A stretch of 64,000 nucleotides of DNA from assembly GCF_002007205.1 (NCBI RefSeq), contig NZ_LAZS01000012.1, positions 124,001 through 188,000 of the forward strand. The letters run 5' to 3'. Made by a program: the position numbers and the translations under genes. The notes beneath the pieces are model-generated. The model did no database searches, was not told the DNA's origin, and worked only from the letters and a program-made list of their open reading frames with translations. Origin of the DNA: Ensifer adhaerens (GTDB lineage: Bacteria; Pseudomonadota; Alphaproteobacteria; Rhizobiales; Rhizobiaceae). This document shows positions 44,270 to 53,814 of the stretch, in pieces (the first letter of the stretch is position 1; each line of letters begins with the position of its first letter).

Positions 44270-45271
44270 ATGGTCGAGATCGTCAACCGTCCCTACGCCA
44301 AGGCATTCGAAACCTTCGCCACCGCGCGGCCCGAAGTCCTTTGCCTTTCCGCCGATCTGACCTCGTCCTGCGAGGTCGACGGCTTTCGCGACCGGCATCC
44401 GAAGCAGTTCCTCTCGCTCGGCATGGCCGAGCAGAACATGTTGTCCTTCGCCGGTGGGCTGGCAATGCAGGGCTACCGACCGTTCATTCACACCTTCTCG
44501 GTCTTCCTCTATCGCCGCCCCTACGACCAGTTGATCAACTCCATCGCCTATTCCAATCGCAAGGTGCGGCTGATGGGTTTCCTGCCGGGTATCACCACGC
44601 CCGGCGGCATCACCCATCAGGCGATCGAGGACATTGCCGTTCTGCGCGCCGTGCCGAACATGACGATTCTCGAGACCGGTGATGCGACCGAGGTCGAAAC
44701 CGTGCTAGAAGTGGCCGACAGCATCGACGGGCCTGTCTATGTGCGCGTGCTTCGCGGCGAGGTTCCGCGTCTCTTTTCGACGCCTTTTGCATTCAACAAG
44801 CTGCGGATCCTGTCCGAAGGCGACGACATTCTTGTCGTGTCCTCGGGCGTCTGCACCGAAGAAGCGCTGCGCGCCACCCAACCGCTTCAGGCACGCGGCA
44901 TCGGCATCACCCATCTGCACGCCTCGACCCTGAAACCCTTCGATCGCGAAGGCCTCTTGAAGGCCGCACGGGGCAAGAAGGGGGTCGTCACGCTGGAAAA
45001 CCACACCATCGTCGGCGGTCTCGGCTCGCTCGTCGCGGAGATCCTGGCCGAAGAAGGCCTCGGCATCCGCCTGAAGCGGCTGGGCCTCAACGACACCTTC
45101 GCCCATGGCGCGTCCAAGCCCTACCTCATGAAGAAGTATGGCCTCGACGCCGGCGCGCTCGTTGGCGCCATCAGCGAATTGGTCGGCAAGCCGCTGGAGA
45201 TTGGCGAGGACGAATTGACGGAGGTCCGCATCGACCACGTGCATTCGGCGCAGAAGGCGGAGGCGCTCTAG
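44270..45271 (+). CDS. transketolase-like enzyme, C-terminal subunit
   Basis: A 333-residue protein equal to the pyrimidine-binding and C-terminal domains of transketolase. The ThDP-activating Glu is in SLGMAEQNMLSFAGGLAM, and the TLENHTIVGGLGSLVAEIL region belongs to the C-terminal domain. Its stop overlaps the GTG start of the RuBisCO-like gene by one base. Together with the preceding subunit it forms a complete heteromeric enzyme. Confidence 0.88.
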   Translation: MVEIVNRPYAKAFETFATARPEVLCLSADLTSSCEVDGFRDRHPKQFLSLGMAEQNMLSFAGGLAMQGYRPFIHTFSVFLYRRPYDQLINSIAYSNRKVRLMGFLPGITTPGGITHQAIEDIAVLRAVPNMTILETGDATEVETVLEVADSIDGPVYVRVLRGEVPRLFSTPFAFNKLRILSEGDDILVVSSGVCTEEALRATQPLQARGIGITHLHASTLKPFDREGLLKAARGKKGVVTLENHTIVGGLGSLVAEILAEEGLGIRLKRLGLNDTFAHGASKPYLMKKYGLDAGALVGAISELVGKPLEIGEDELTEVRIDHVHSAQKAEAL

Positions 45272-46389
45272 TGGCTCCGCGTTTCACCGTCACCTACTAC
45301 GTGCGTGCCGCTGACGCCGACGAGGCTAAGGCGCGTGCGCTGGATATCGCTCTGGAGCAGACCGTCGAAATTCCGCGCAGCGCCGTTCCCAAGGGCTACG
45401 TCGAGGATGAAATCCTCGGCAAGCTGGAGGCCCTGGAGCGTGACCCGGCCGGTCGGCCGGGTTTTCTCGCCTCGATCTCCTATTCCGACGACGATGTCGG
45501 CGGCGACTTTCTGCAGCTCTTGAACGTCATCTTCGGCAACAGCTCCATCAAGCCCGGCCTGAAGGTCGAGGATATCGGTCTTTCGCCGGGTATCCTTGCG
45601 CTTTGCACAGGACCCCGCCACGGCATCGCCGGCCTTCGCGCCCGCGCCGGCGTGGGCGAAAGCCCTCTTTTGATGTCGGCGATCAAGCCCGTCGGGCTTT
45701 CGACATCCGAACTTGCGAGCCGCGCCCACGATTTCGCGCTTGGCGGCATGCACTTCGTCAAGGACGACCATGGTCTCGTCGATCAGGTGACGTCGCCTTT
45801 TAATGAACGCCTAAAGGCCTGCATCGAGGCCGTCGGCGAAGCCAATGCAAAAACGGGCGGCAGGACGAGCTTCGTGCCGAATGTCACCGGGCCGGCAGGC
45901 GCTGTCATCGAACGGGCGAAGGAGGCGCAGGCCGCCGGTGCCGGCGCCGTGATGCTGGCTCCAGCATTGACCGGCTACGACGTGGTGCGCACGCTTGCGG
46001 CCGACCCGGATTTCACCTTGCCGATCGTTTCGCATCCGGCCTTCTCCGGCGCAAATGTGGTTTCTGCCGATTGCGGCTTCTCGCACCGGTCCTTCTTCGG
46101 CACGCTGCATCGCCTGATGGGCGCTGATGCCGTGATCTATCCGAACTTCGGTGGCCGCTTCGGTTTCACGCGAGAAGAATGCTTGTCGATTGCTCGGGCC
46201 TGCGCGGCCGACATGAGCGGGCCGAAGGCGATCGTCGCTGCACCCGGTGGCGGCATGACCTTCGAACGGGTTCCCGAGATGCGTGAGGCCTACGGCAATG
46301 ACGTCATGTATCTGATCGGTGGTGCCCTGCTTCAGCAGCCGAACCTAGTCGATGCATGCCGCCGCCTGGTCGCGGCGGTCTATAGCTGA
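45271..46389 (+). CDS. RuBisCO-like protein (form IV, non-photosynthetic type)
   Basis: A 372-residue RuBisCO large-subunit homologue. The loop with the general-base Lys is kept (Lys139 in IKPVGLST), as are the carbamate-site Lys164 and Asp166 (HFVKDDHGL), His255 (SHPAFSG) and the phosphate-binding GGG at 326-328. The metal-ligand Glu after KDD is His167, and the loop-6 Lys is Arg296, so CO2 fixation is very unlikely. Family relatives enolise or isomerise methylthioribulose-1-phosphate or act on apiose-derived acids. Start GTG. It ends the operon. Confidence 0.9.
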   Translation: MAPRFTVTYYVRAADADEAKARALDIALEQTVEIPRSAVPKGYVEDEILGKLEALERDPAGRPGFLASISYSDDDVGGDFLQLLNVIFGNSSIKPGLKVEDIGLSPGILALCTGPRHGIAGLRARAGVGESPLLMSAIKPVGLSTSELASRAHDFALGGMHFVKDDHGLVDQVTSPFNERLKACIEAVGEANAKTGGRTSFVPNVTGPAGAVIERAKEAQAAGAGAVMLAPALTGYDVVRTLAADPDFTLPIVSHPAFSGANVVSADCGFSHRSFFGTLHRLMGADAVIYPNFGGRFGFTREECLSIARACAADMSGPKAIVAAPGGGMTFERVPEMREAYGNDVMYLIGGALLQQPNLVDACRRLVAAVYS

Positions 46390-46615
46390 AGATGTCGCGC
46401 GAGGGGTGCGCAGCGGCCTTGTGACATCGACGCGCTTTGGGCGCAGGCGCGTCGCTGTCGTGTCATCTCTTGCCGGCGCCGACCAGGATCTCGCGGGCTC
46501 TGCCAGCGGGCGATGGCTCGCTGAGCGAGCAACGGTAGCCCGATTTGAGTAAGCGTGTAATCATCGCTCGTCGACGTAGGCCGTGTTGCTATCTGCTTTC
46601 AACGAGAGCGCTGCC

Positions 46616-46864
46616 ATGTTTGACGATGAAATCGATGTCCCATGCCCCGAGTGCGGCCACGAAAACGGTACACCGGCCGCTTTGGTGAAGGCCAACGCCG
46701 AACTCCCATGTGAAAGATGCGGAACCGCTATCGCCCTAGAAGAGCAGAAGCACATGCTCATTATCGAGCACGTTACAGGTAACATTACGAAACTGAGGCG
46801 CTCCCTCGCCAAGTTCCGGAACTACGGTCACGGTGCACGCCGAGGGACTCGAGGTAAAAAGTAA
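46616..46864 (+). CDS. small zinc-ribbon protein of unknown function
   Basis: An 82-residue protein with two CxxC pairs (CPECG at about 9-13 and CERCG at about 31-35) that should bind one zinc ion, followed by a helical tail ending in a basic stretch (GHGARRGTRGKK). The ribosome site is weak (GAGAG). No neighbour suggests a role. A nucleic-acid or protein-binding role would be typical. Confidence 0.55.
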   Translation: MFDDEIDVPCPECGHENGTPAALVKANAELPCERCGTAIALEEQKHMLIIEHVTGNITKLRRSLAKFRNYGHGARRGTRGKK

Positions 46865-47017
46865 CGGGCTTGGACCCGCGGCCACGAACGCCACTCCCCG
46901 CTGCGCATGGCTTTGACTTGCTCCGACGCGCCGTCGTAGCTCGATGCGCTCAAAGCATCCAGCGGCTCGTTGTCGCCAGCTTCGATCCGGCGGCGGCGAT
47001 GCGGTCGCGGTGGCTCC

Positions 47018-47848
47018 TCATGAAGCGGTCAGCGTTCGCGTGAGCGGATGTCCGGCGTCGGCAAGGCCGTCGATGACGTTGAAGTGATGCTTGTCCGGTT
47101 CGACAACGGCCGCGGTGGTTGCCCCAAGCCCGGTCCAGATATTGGCAAGCAGGGCATTCTGGCGCAGGAATTCCGCGCGCTCGCCGCCACCGACCCAGCA
47201 CGTGACGCGGGCATTTGGCATCGGCCGAAGCAGCGCCGGGCTCTGTGCCATCGCCTCCGCCTCGTCAATCGCAAGCTTCTCGTTCATCGTGGTCGACATG
47301 ATCGGGCGCAGGTCATGAACGCCCGAGATCGAAACGACGTTGCGGATTCGCGCCTGCACGTCGGGCGCAAGCGGCGTTGTCGCCGTGATCATGCGACTGA
47401 CCAGATGGCCGCCGGCCGAATGACCGGTCAGCATCAGTGACCCTTCCACCAGTTTCGATGCCTCGCCGATGGCGGCGGCGACTTCTTCGACGATGCCCCC
47501 GATACGGATCTGCGGGCAGAGCGTGTAGGACGGCATGGCAACGGCATAGCCGTGGGCGACGGCGCCGGCGGCGAGATGCGACCAGAAGCTCTTGTCGAGC
47601 TGCAACCAAAAGCCGCCATGCACGAAGACGACGAGACCCTTGGGCGTGCCATCGGGGAAGAACAGGTCCATGCGGTTTCTGGGCCGCTCTCCGTAGGCGA
47701 CATCAAGTTTCGCCAGCCCCGATGCCGAAAGCGCGTTGCGGAATGCCTCCGACGGCCCGACCCATGCCTCCGGCCACCGATCGCCGCGCGCAATGTTCAC
47801 GCCGTTGGCATAGGCGTCGTTCCAGTCGGAAACACGGTGTTCCAGCAT
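47018..47848 (-). CDS. alpha/beta-hydrolase, probable arylformamidase (kynurenine formamidase)
   Basis: A 276-residue cytoplasmic hydrolase. The oxyanion motif HGGFW lies at 77-81, the nucleophile Ser144 in GHSAGG, and a late His pair at 254-255 (KHHFNVID) can complete the triad. This is the hydrolase-type arylformamidase pattern, different from the metal-dependent KynB family. It would turn N-formylkynurenine into kynurenine, the step after tryptophan dioxygenase. It is divergent from the 2-aminobenzoate-CoA-ligase/kynA operon. Confidence 0.75.
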   Translation of the reverse strand: MLEHRVSDWNDAYANGVNIARGDRWPEAWVGPSEAFRNALSASGLAKLDVAYGERPRNRMDLFFPDGTPKGLVVFVHGGFWLQLDKSFWSHLAAGAVAHGYAVAMPSYTLCPQIRIGGIVEEVAAAIGEASKLVEGSLMLTGHSAGGHLVSRMITATTPLAPDVQARIRNVVSISGVHDLRPIMSTTMNEKLAIDEAEAMAQSPALLRPMPNARVTCWVGGGERAEFLRQNALLANIWTGLGATTAAVVEPDKHHFNVIDGLADAGHPLTRTLTAS

Positions 47849-48176
47849 CGATGCAATCCTCTCTCTGATGTCTCCCCGAGCATAGAAATCACCTGCTCCT
47901 GTAAGAAACGCAATGCCATCTTCCGAAAAAACTTTAGGCTTGAAATAATTTTGGACTGGTGCGATGCTGCCCCATGTTCAGCTGAGAAGTGGAGGTCTCG
48001 CTGTGCCAATCATGATCTCTGGGACCGTCAGCTCGACGGCGCGCCCCATCGGCAGCGATGCGGCGATGGCCGCGATCTGTGTGAACGCCAGGGTTCGTCA
48101 TCACAGCAAGACTTCTATCCGGCTTTGAAAAATGCCTGGGCAACAGGCAGGAACTGAACAAGGGAACAGCCGCCAC
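47849..48176. promoter_or_regulatory. divergent promoter region with a MarR-type site
   Basis: This gap between the hydrolase and the ligase contains AACTTTAGGCTTGAAATA at 47930-47947. It matches the site at 62043-62060, ahead of the monooxygenase/reductase gene, at 15 of 18 bases, around a shared CTTGAAAT half. The rest of the gap shows nothing I recognise. Confidence 0.55.
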
Positions 48177-49796
48177 ATGCTTGGACCGACTTCGCACGTC
48201 GATACGTTCGCCCGCGATCATCTGCCGCCTCCGGAAGAATGGCCGGAGTTCCTTCTCGAAGGCTTCGACTATCCCGACCACCTCAACGCAGCCGTCGAGC
48301 TGACGGACGCTATGGTGGCCAAGGGTTTCGGCGACCACACCGCGTTGATCGGCAATGGACGCCGCCGGACCTACAAGGAACTCTCTGACTGGACCAACCG
48401 GCTCGCCCATGCGCTGGTCGAGAACTATGGCGTCAAACCGGGGCATCGGGTGCTGATCCGCTCGGCCAACAATCCGGCCATGGTCGCCTGCTGGCTTGCT
48501 GCTACCAAAGCTGGCGCGGTCGTTATCAATACCATGCCGATGCTGAGATCCGGGGAGCTCGCCAAGATCGTCGACAAGGCCGAAATCAGCCTGGCGCTCT
48601 GCGACACCCGTCTGATGGATGAGATGATCGCCTGCGCCAAGGACAGCCGTTACCTGAAGCAGGTGGTGAGCTTTGACGGGACGGCCAACCATGACGCCGA
48701 GCTCGACCGGATAGCACTCGACAAATCAGTGGTGTTCGAGGCAGTTCATACCGGTCGCGACGACGTGGCACTGCTCGGCTTCACCTCGGGCACGACGGGC
48801 ATCCCGAAGGCGACGATGCACTTTCACCGCGATCTCCTTGCGATCGCCGACGGCTATGCCCGTGAAGTGCTCGGCGTCACGCCCGACGACATCTTCGTCG
48901 GCTCGCCGCCGCTCGCCTTCACCTTCGGCCTCGGCGGGCTTGCGATCTTCCCCTTGCGCTTCGGCGCGGCGGCAACGCTGCTCGAGCATGCGACGCCGGC
49001 CAACATGGTGGAGATCATCGAGAAGTACAAAGCGACGATCTCGTTTACCGCCCCCACCGCCTATCGGGCAATGATGAAGGCGATGGATAACGGCGCCGAT
49101 CTTTCATCACTGCGCGTCGCGATCTCGGCGGGCGAGACCCTGCCCGGTCCGGTCTTCGAGGAGTGGACGGCCAAGACCGGCAAGCCGATCCTCGACGGCA
49201 TCGGCGCGACCGAGATGCTGCATATCTTCATTTCCAACCGCTTCGAGGACCGCAAGGCCGCCTCGACCGGCAAGCCGGTCCGTGGTTACGAAGCCCGGAT
49301 CGTCGATAACGACATGCAGGAAGTGCCGCGCGGCACGATCGGCAAGCTTGCGGTGCGCGGCCCGACCGGCTGCCGCTATATGTCGGACGCCCGCCAGCGC
49401 GACTACGTCCGCGACGGCTGGAACCTGACCGGCGACGCCTTCTATGAGGACAAGGACGGCTTCTTCCATTTCGCCGCCCGCTCGGACGACATGATCATTA
49501 CCGCCGGGTACAACATCGCCGGCCCCGAGGTCGAAGCGGCCCTTATCTCCCATCCGGAAGTCGCCGAATGCGCCGTCGTCGGCGCGCCCGATGCGGAACG
49601 CGGCCAGATTGTCGAAGCCTATGTCGTTCTGGTATCCGGCGTGTCGGCGGACGACGCAACGATCAAGCGGCTGCAGGATCATGTGAAGGCGACGATCGCA
49701 CCTTACAAGTATCCGCGATCGGTAAAGTTCCTGGACAGCCTGCCGAAGACAGCCACGGGCAAGATCCAGCGGTTCCGATTGCGGTCGGAGACCTGA
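48177..49796 (+). CDS. AMP-dependent acid-CoA ligase, probable 2-aminobenzoate-CoA ligase
   Basis: A 539-residue acyl-CoA synthetase. The ATP loop [18 protein letters not shown], the GATEML motif, the [22 protein letters not shown] hinge and the C-terminal catalytic Lys of PKTATGKIQ are all present. It resembles benzoate-type CoA ligases. With kynureninase nearby, which makes anthranilate, and the monooxygenase/reductase at 62159, which uses 2-aminobenzoyl-CoA, anthranilate is the likely acid. I chose the ATG at 48177 ([14 protein letters not shown]). It is the first gene of a plus-strand operon. Confidence 0.82.
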   Translation: MLGPTSHVDTFARDHLPPPEEWPEFLLEGFDYPDHLNAAVELTDAMVAKGFGDHTALIGNGRRRTYKELSDWTNRLAHALVENYGVKPGHRVLIRSANNPAMVACWLAATKAGAVVINTMPMLRSGELAKIVDKAEISLALCDTRLMDEMIACAKDSRYLKQVVSFDGTANHDAELDRIALDKSVVFEAVHTGRDDVALLGFTSGTTGIPKATMHFHRDLLAIADGYAREVLGVTPDDIFVGSPPLAFTFGLGGLAIFPLRFGAAATLLEHATPANMVEIIEKYKATISFTAPTAYRAMMKAMDNGADLSSLRVAISAGETLPGPVFEEWTAKTGKPILDGIGATEMLHIFISNRFEDRKAASTGKPVRGYEARIVDNDMQEVPRGTIGKLAVRGPTGCRYMSDARQRDYVRDGWNLTGDAFYEDKDGFFHFAARSDDMIITAGYNIAGPEVEAALISHPEVAECAVVGAPDAERGQIVEAYVVLVSGVSADDATIKRLQDHVKATIAPYKYPRSVKFLDSLPKTATGKIQRFRLRSET

Positions 49797-49800
49797 AAAC

Positions 49801-50637
49801 ATGAGCAAATCATACGACCCTTCGAAAGAAGGCGCCCAAATGTCGTTCAAGGGACGCATGTCCTACAGCGACTACCTGATGCTGGAAAAGGTGTTGGACG
49901 CGCAGGAGCCGCTTTCCAAAGCCCATGACGAGATGCTGTTTATCATCCAGCATCAGACGTCGGAGCTCTGGATGAAGCTCGCGCTGCACGAGATCAACGC
50001 CGCGGTGCGTTCGATCCGCGACGACCGGCTGGAGCCCGCCTTCAAGATGCTGACCCGCGTGGCCCGCATCTTCGAGCAGCTGAACAGCGCCTGGGACGTG
50101 CTGCGCACGATGACCCCCAGCGAATACACCACGTTCCGCGAATCGCTCGGCCAATCCTCCGGCTTCCAGTCGTGGCAATACCGGGCGATCGAGTTCCTGG
50201 CCGGCAACCGTAACGTCGCGATGCTCGGGCCGCATGCGCATCGCGCCGACATCATGGAAAAGCTGGAAGCAATCCTCGCGGCGCCGTCGCTCTACGACGA
50301 AGCGATCCGGCTTCTTTCGCGCAACGGCTTCGATGTCGGCGAGGAGGCCGAGCGGACCGACTGGCGCGAAACACGCGTCGAAAGCGACAAGGTCTTTGCC
50401 GCCTGGCAGACCGTCTACCGTGACCCCGAGCGCTACTGGATGCTTTACGAACTCGCCGAGAAGCTGGTCGATTTCGAGGATTACTTCCGCCGCTGGCGCT
50501 TCAACCATGTCACGACCGTCGAGCGCATCATCGGCATGAAACGCGGAACCGGGGGCACATCCGGCGCGTCCTATCTGAAAAAGATGCTCGAAGTGGAACT
50601 TTTCCCCGAGCTCTGGCACGTGCGCACGGGTCTCTGA
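49801..50637 (+). CDS. kynA: tryptophan 2,3-dioxygenase
   Basis: A 278-residue heme dioxygenase that opens the indole ring of L-tryptophan to N-formylkynurenine. The substrate-pocket residues Phe47 and His51 ([16 protein letters not shown]), Tyr109 and Arg113, the heme ligand His236 ([15 protein letters not shown]) and the GTGGTSG loop at 249-255 are all present at family positions. It lies four bases after the ligase gene, in the operon with the branched-chain-type importer. Confidence 0.95.
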   Translation: MSKSYDPSKEGAQMSFKGRMSYSDYLMLEKVLDAQEPLSKAHDEMLFIIQHQTSELWMKLALHEINAAVRSIRDDRLEPAFKMLTRVARIFEQLNSAWDVLRTMTPSEYTTFRESLGQSSGFQSWQYRAIEFLAGNRNVAMLGPHAHRADIMEKLEAILAAPSLYDEAIRLLSRNGFDVGEEAERTDWRETRVESDKVFAAWQTVYRDPERYWMLYELAEKLVDFEDYFRRWRFNHVTTVERIIGMKRGTGGTSGASYLKKMLEVELFPELWHVRTGL

Positions 50638-50679
50638 TAGAACACAACCCAAAAGGGAACCAACAAAGAGGAGAACAGC

Positions 50680-51819
50680 ATGAACCGCATTCTGGCCGCG
50701 AGCCTTCTTGGCCTTTCGCTTGCGACGTCGAGCCTTGCCCATGCCGAGCCGGTGAAGATCGGCGTCATCACCACGCTTTCGGGCGGCGGCGCCGGCCTCG
50801 GCATCGATATGCGCGACGCCTTCACGCTGGCGATCAAGCAGTCGGGCAACAAGGACGTGGAACTGGTGATCGAGGACGATGCCCAGAAGCCGGAACTTGC
50901 GGTGCAGATCGCCGAGAAGATGATCCAGGGCGACAAGGTCGACCTGATGACGGGCATCATCTGGTCGAACCTTGCGATGGCCGTCGTGCCGAACACGGTG
51001 GCGCAGGACGTGATCTATCTGTCGCCGAACGCCGGTCCCTCGGCACTTGCCGGTGCGAACTGCAATGCGAACTATTTCAACGTCGCCTACCAGAACGACA
51101 ATTTCCATGAGGCGATGGGCCAATACGCCAACAAGGATTATAAGAACGCCTTCATCCTGGCGCCCAACTATCCGGCCGGCAAGGACGCGCTGACCGGCTT
51201 CAAGCGCTATTACAAGGGCGCGCTTGCCGGCGAGATCTACACGCAGGTCGGGCAGACGGACTACGCTGCCGAAATCGCCCAGATCCGCGCCTCGGGTGCC
51301 GACACCGTCTACTTCTTCCTGCCCGGCGGCATGGGCATCGCCTTCATGAAGCAATATGCCCAGTCGGGCGTGAACATCCCGGTCATGGGCCCGGGCTTCT
51401 CCTTTAGCCAGGACGTCCTGCCGGCGATCGGCGACGCGGCGCTTGGCGTCAAGAATTCCGCGACCTGGTCGAAGGACCTCGACAACGAGGCCAACAAGAA
51501 GTTCGTCGAAGCCTTCAAAGCCGAGTACAAGCGCCTGCCCTCGATCTACGCGGCGCAGAGCTGGGATACGGCAAACCTGATCCTCGCCGCCCTTTCCAAG
51601 GCCAGCGTCAAGGACAAGGACGCCTTCCGCGCAGCACTCAAGGCGGCTGATTTCCAGTCGGTGCGTGGCAAGTTCGTCTTCAACAACAATAACCACCCGA
51701 TCCAGAACATCTACGTTCGCGAGGTGGTGAAGGAAGCCGACGGCGTGCTCACCAACAAGATTATCGCCACCGCCTTCGAAGACCACAAGGACGCCTACGC
51801 CGAGAAGTGCAGCATGTAG
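50680..51819 (+). CDS. branched-chain-type (HAAT) ABC transporter binding protein
   Basis: A 379-residue periplasmic protein of the leucine/isoleucine/valine-binding fold. A signal peptide spans residues 1-22 (SLLGLSLATSSLAHA), followed by EPVKIGVITTLSGGGAG. A GAGGAG site precedes the ATG. Its position after kynA suggests that it binds tryptophan, kynurenine or anthranilate rather than leucine (inference). Confidence 0.88.
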   Translation: MNRILAASLLGLSLATSSLAHAEPVKIGVITTLSGGGAGLGIDMRDAFTLAIKQSGNKDVELVIEDDAQKPELAVQIAEKMIQGDKVDLMTGIIWSNLAMAVVPNTVAQDVIYLSPNAGPSALAGANCNANYFNVAYQNDNFHEAMGQYANKDYKNAFILAPNYPAGKDALTGFKRYYKGALAGEIYTQVGQTDYAAEIAQIRASGADTVYFFLPGGMGIAFMKQYAQSGVNIPVMGPGFSFSQDVLPAIGDAALGVKNSATWSKDLDNEANKKFVEAFKAEYKRLPSIYAAQSWDTANLILAALSKASVKDKDAFRAALKAADFQSVRGKFVFNNNNHPIQNIYVREVVKEADGVLTNKIIATAFEDHKDAYAEKCSM

Positions 51820-51913
51820 TGCCCTGCACCTGTCGTTGCCCGGGTGCGCGGCCTTGATGCCGCCATCCGGTCGATGATCCATGTCCTCCTGACATCAAGC
51901 TTGGACCGGTCTC

Positions 51914-52834
51914 TTGTTCACCGCACTTCTGATCGAACAACTGCTCAACGGGCTCCAGCTCGGTGTGATGCTGTTTCTGATGGCCGCCGGCCTGACCCTG
52001 ATTTTCGGGGTCATGGGCCTCATCAACCTGGCGCACGGCTCACTGTATATGATCGGCGCGTTTGCCTGCGCCACGGTCGCAGCCGCCACCGGCTCCTTCT
52101 GGATCGGCCTCATAGCCAGCCTTGCAGCTGCAGCTGGTGTCGGCGCGATCATCGAGGTCGCCGTCATCCGCAGGCTCTACGACCGCGATCATCTCGATCA
52201 GGTCCTTGCGACCTTCGCCCTGATCCTGATCCTGTCGGAAGGCGCCCGCTGGCTCTTCGGCTCCTTCCCGCTCTATCTCGACATTCCCCCCTTGCTCCAG
52301 GGTGCCGTACCCCTGCCGGGCGGCGGCCAGTACCAGCTCTACCGCCTGGCGATCATCGGCGTCGGCATCGCCGTGGCCGTCGGCCTCTATCTCTTGATCT
52401 CCCGTACCCGTCTCGGCATGCGCATCCGCGCCGGCGAGTCTGACCGCGAGATGATCGGCGCACTCGGCGTCGATATCGGCACGCTCTATACGGTGGTCTT
52501 TGCGCTCGGTGCGGCCCTTGCGGGCCTAGCCGGTGCGCTCGTCGGCGCGCTGCAATCGGTGCAGGTCGGCATGGGCGAACCGGTCCTCATCCTCGCCTTC
52601 GTCGTCATCGTCATCGGCGGTATCGGCTCGATCAAGGGCGCGCTCGTCGGCGCTGTTATCGTCGGTGTCGTCGACACGATGGGTCGCTTCCTGCTTCCCT
52701 CCCTGCTTGCCCTCACCATGCCCGCATCGCAGGCGACCACGATCGGCGCAGCACTTGCTTCGATGCTGATCTACGTCGTCATGGCGCTCATCCTCGCCTT
52801 CAGGCCGAGCGGCCTGTTCTCGGCACAGTCGTGA
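51914..52834 (+). CDS. HAAT ABC transporter permease, LivH type
   Basis: A 306-residue inner-membrane permease with about eight hydrophobic segments and the LivH stretch GLTLIFGVMGLINLAHGSLYMIGAF in its second half-helix, plus IRAGESDREMIGALGVD. The start is TTG at 51914, directly before the first membrane segment. It pairs with the LivM-type permease. Confidence 0.88.
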   Translation: MFTALLIEQLLNGLQLGVMLFLMAAGLTLIFGVMGLINLAHGSLYMIGAFACATVAAATGSFWIGLIASLAAAAGVGAIIEVAVIRRLYDRDHLDQVLATFALILILSEGARWLFGSFPLYLDIPPLLQGAVPLPGGGQYQLYRLAIIGVGIAVAVGLYLLISRTRLGMRIRAGESDREMIGALGVDIGTLYTVVFALGAALAGLAGALVGALQSVQVGMGEPVLILAFVVIVIGGIGSIKGALVGAVIVGVVDTMGRFLLPSLLALTMPASQATTIGAALASMLIYVVMALILAFRPSGLFSAQS

Positions 52835-52842
52835 GGCCATCG

Positions 52843-53814
52843 ATGACCCGCGAAACGACAATCAACCTGCTGCTTGCCCTTCTGCTTCTTGGCGCGCCGA
52901 TCCTTGCCGCAAGTTTGGGCGAACCGTTCTATGTGACGCTCGCGACGCGTATCGCCGTCCTTGCGCTTGCCGCCGTCGGCCTCAACCTGGCGCTCGGGCT
53001 TGGTGGACTGCTCTCCTTCGGGCATGCGGCCTTCTTCGGCCTCGGCGGCTATGTCGCGGGCATTATGGCAACGCACGCTTTCAATGCGGAGCCGCTGTTT
53101 GCCAACATCGAGGCAACGACCTCGATGCCGCTCATCTGGATCACCGCCATCGCGGTCGCGGGTCTCGTCGCAATGCCGATCGGTGCGATCAGCCTGCGCA
53201 CCTCAGGCGTCTACTTCATCATGATCACGCTCGCCTTCGCGCAGATGATCTACTACTTCGCGATCTCCTGGCCGGCCTATGGCGGCGAGGACGGCCTGTC
53301 GATGTCGATGCGCAACGCCTTTCCCGGCGTCAACACCGCCAAGCCCCTGCCCTACTTCCTGATCTGCTACGCGGCACTGATGGCGGCGCTGCTTCTCTTT
53401 CGCGTGGTCGAGGGTTCACGCTTCGGCAGCGCGCTTCAGGCGGCGAGACAGAACGGGACCCGCGTTGCCGCCGTCGGCATCGCGCCCTTCAACATCCGGC
53501 TCGTCGCCTTCGCCCTCTCGGCGATGATCACCGGGTTTGCCGGCGCGCTCTATGCCGACCTCAACCGCTTCGTCGGCCCGTCGATGCTCTCCTGGCACAT
53601 GTCGGGCGAACTGATCGTGCTGATCATCCTCGGCGGCAAGGGGCGGCTCTTCGGTCCGGTCGCCGGCGCGATGATCTTCGTCTTCTTCGAATACGTGCTC
53701 GGCGGCATCACCGAGCGCTGGCAATTCTTGCTCGGCCTCATCCTGCTCGGCATCGTGCTGTTTGCCCGCGGCGGTCTGCTGGGGCTCCTCTCCGGAAAGC
53801 CGCGCCATGTCTGA
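52843..53814 (+). CDS. HAAT ABC transporter permease, LivM type
   Basis: A 323-residue inner-membrane permease with the LivM signature GLNLALGLGGLLSFGHAAFFGLGGY and the AIRQN-like LQAARQNGTRVAAVGI segment. I preferred the ATG at 52843, with GAGG seven bases ahead, over a GTG at 52831. Its end overlaps the first ATPase gene by eight bases. Confidence 0.88.
   Translation: MTRETTINLLLALLLLGAPILAASLGEPFYVTLATRIAVLALAAVGLNLALGLGGLLSFGHAAFFGLGGYVAGIMATHAFNAEPLFANIEATTSMPLIWITAIAVAGLVAMPIGAISLRTSGVYFIMITLAFAQMIYYFAISWPAYGGEDGLSMSMRNAFPGVNTAKPLPYFLICYAALMAALLLFRVVEGSRFGSALQAARQNGTRVAAVGIAPFNIRLVAFALSAMITGFAGALYADLNRFVGPSMLSWHMSGELIVLIILGGKGRLFGPVAGAMIFVFFEYVLGGITERWQFLLGLILLGIVLFARGGLLGLLSGKPRHV

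Noticed and set aside
40965-46389. Assignment of the section to a known D-apiose pathway
   Set aside because: The split transketolase and RuBisCO-like protein fit parts of apiose pathways, but no apionate oxidoisomerase, apiose dehydrogenase or apulose kinase is present, while MtnK and MtnA are clear. It remains an alternative to test.
49810-51882. A 690-codon open frame on the minus strand
   Set aside because: It lies exactly opposite kynA and the branched-chain-type binding-protein gene, has no family resemblance and reflects the high GC of the sense codons.
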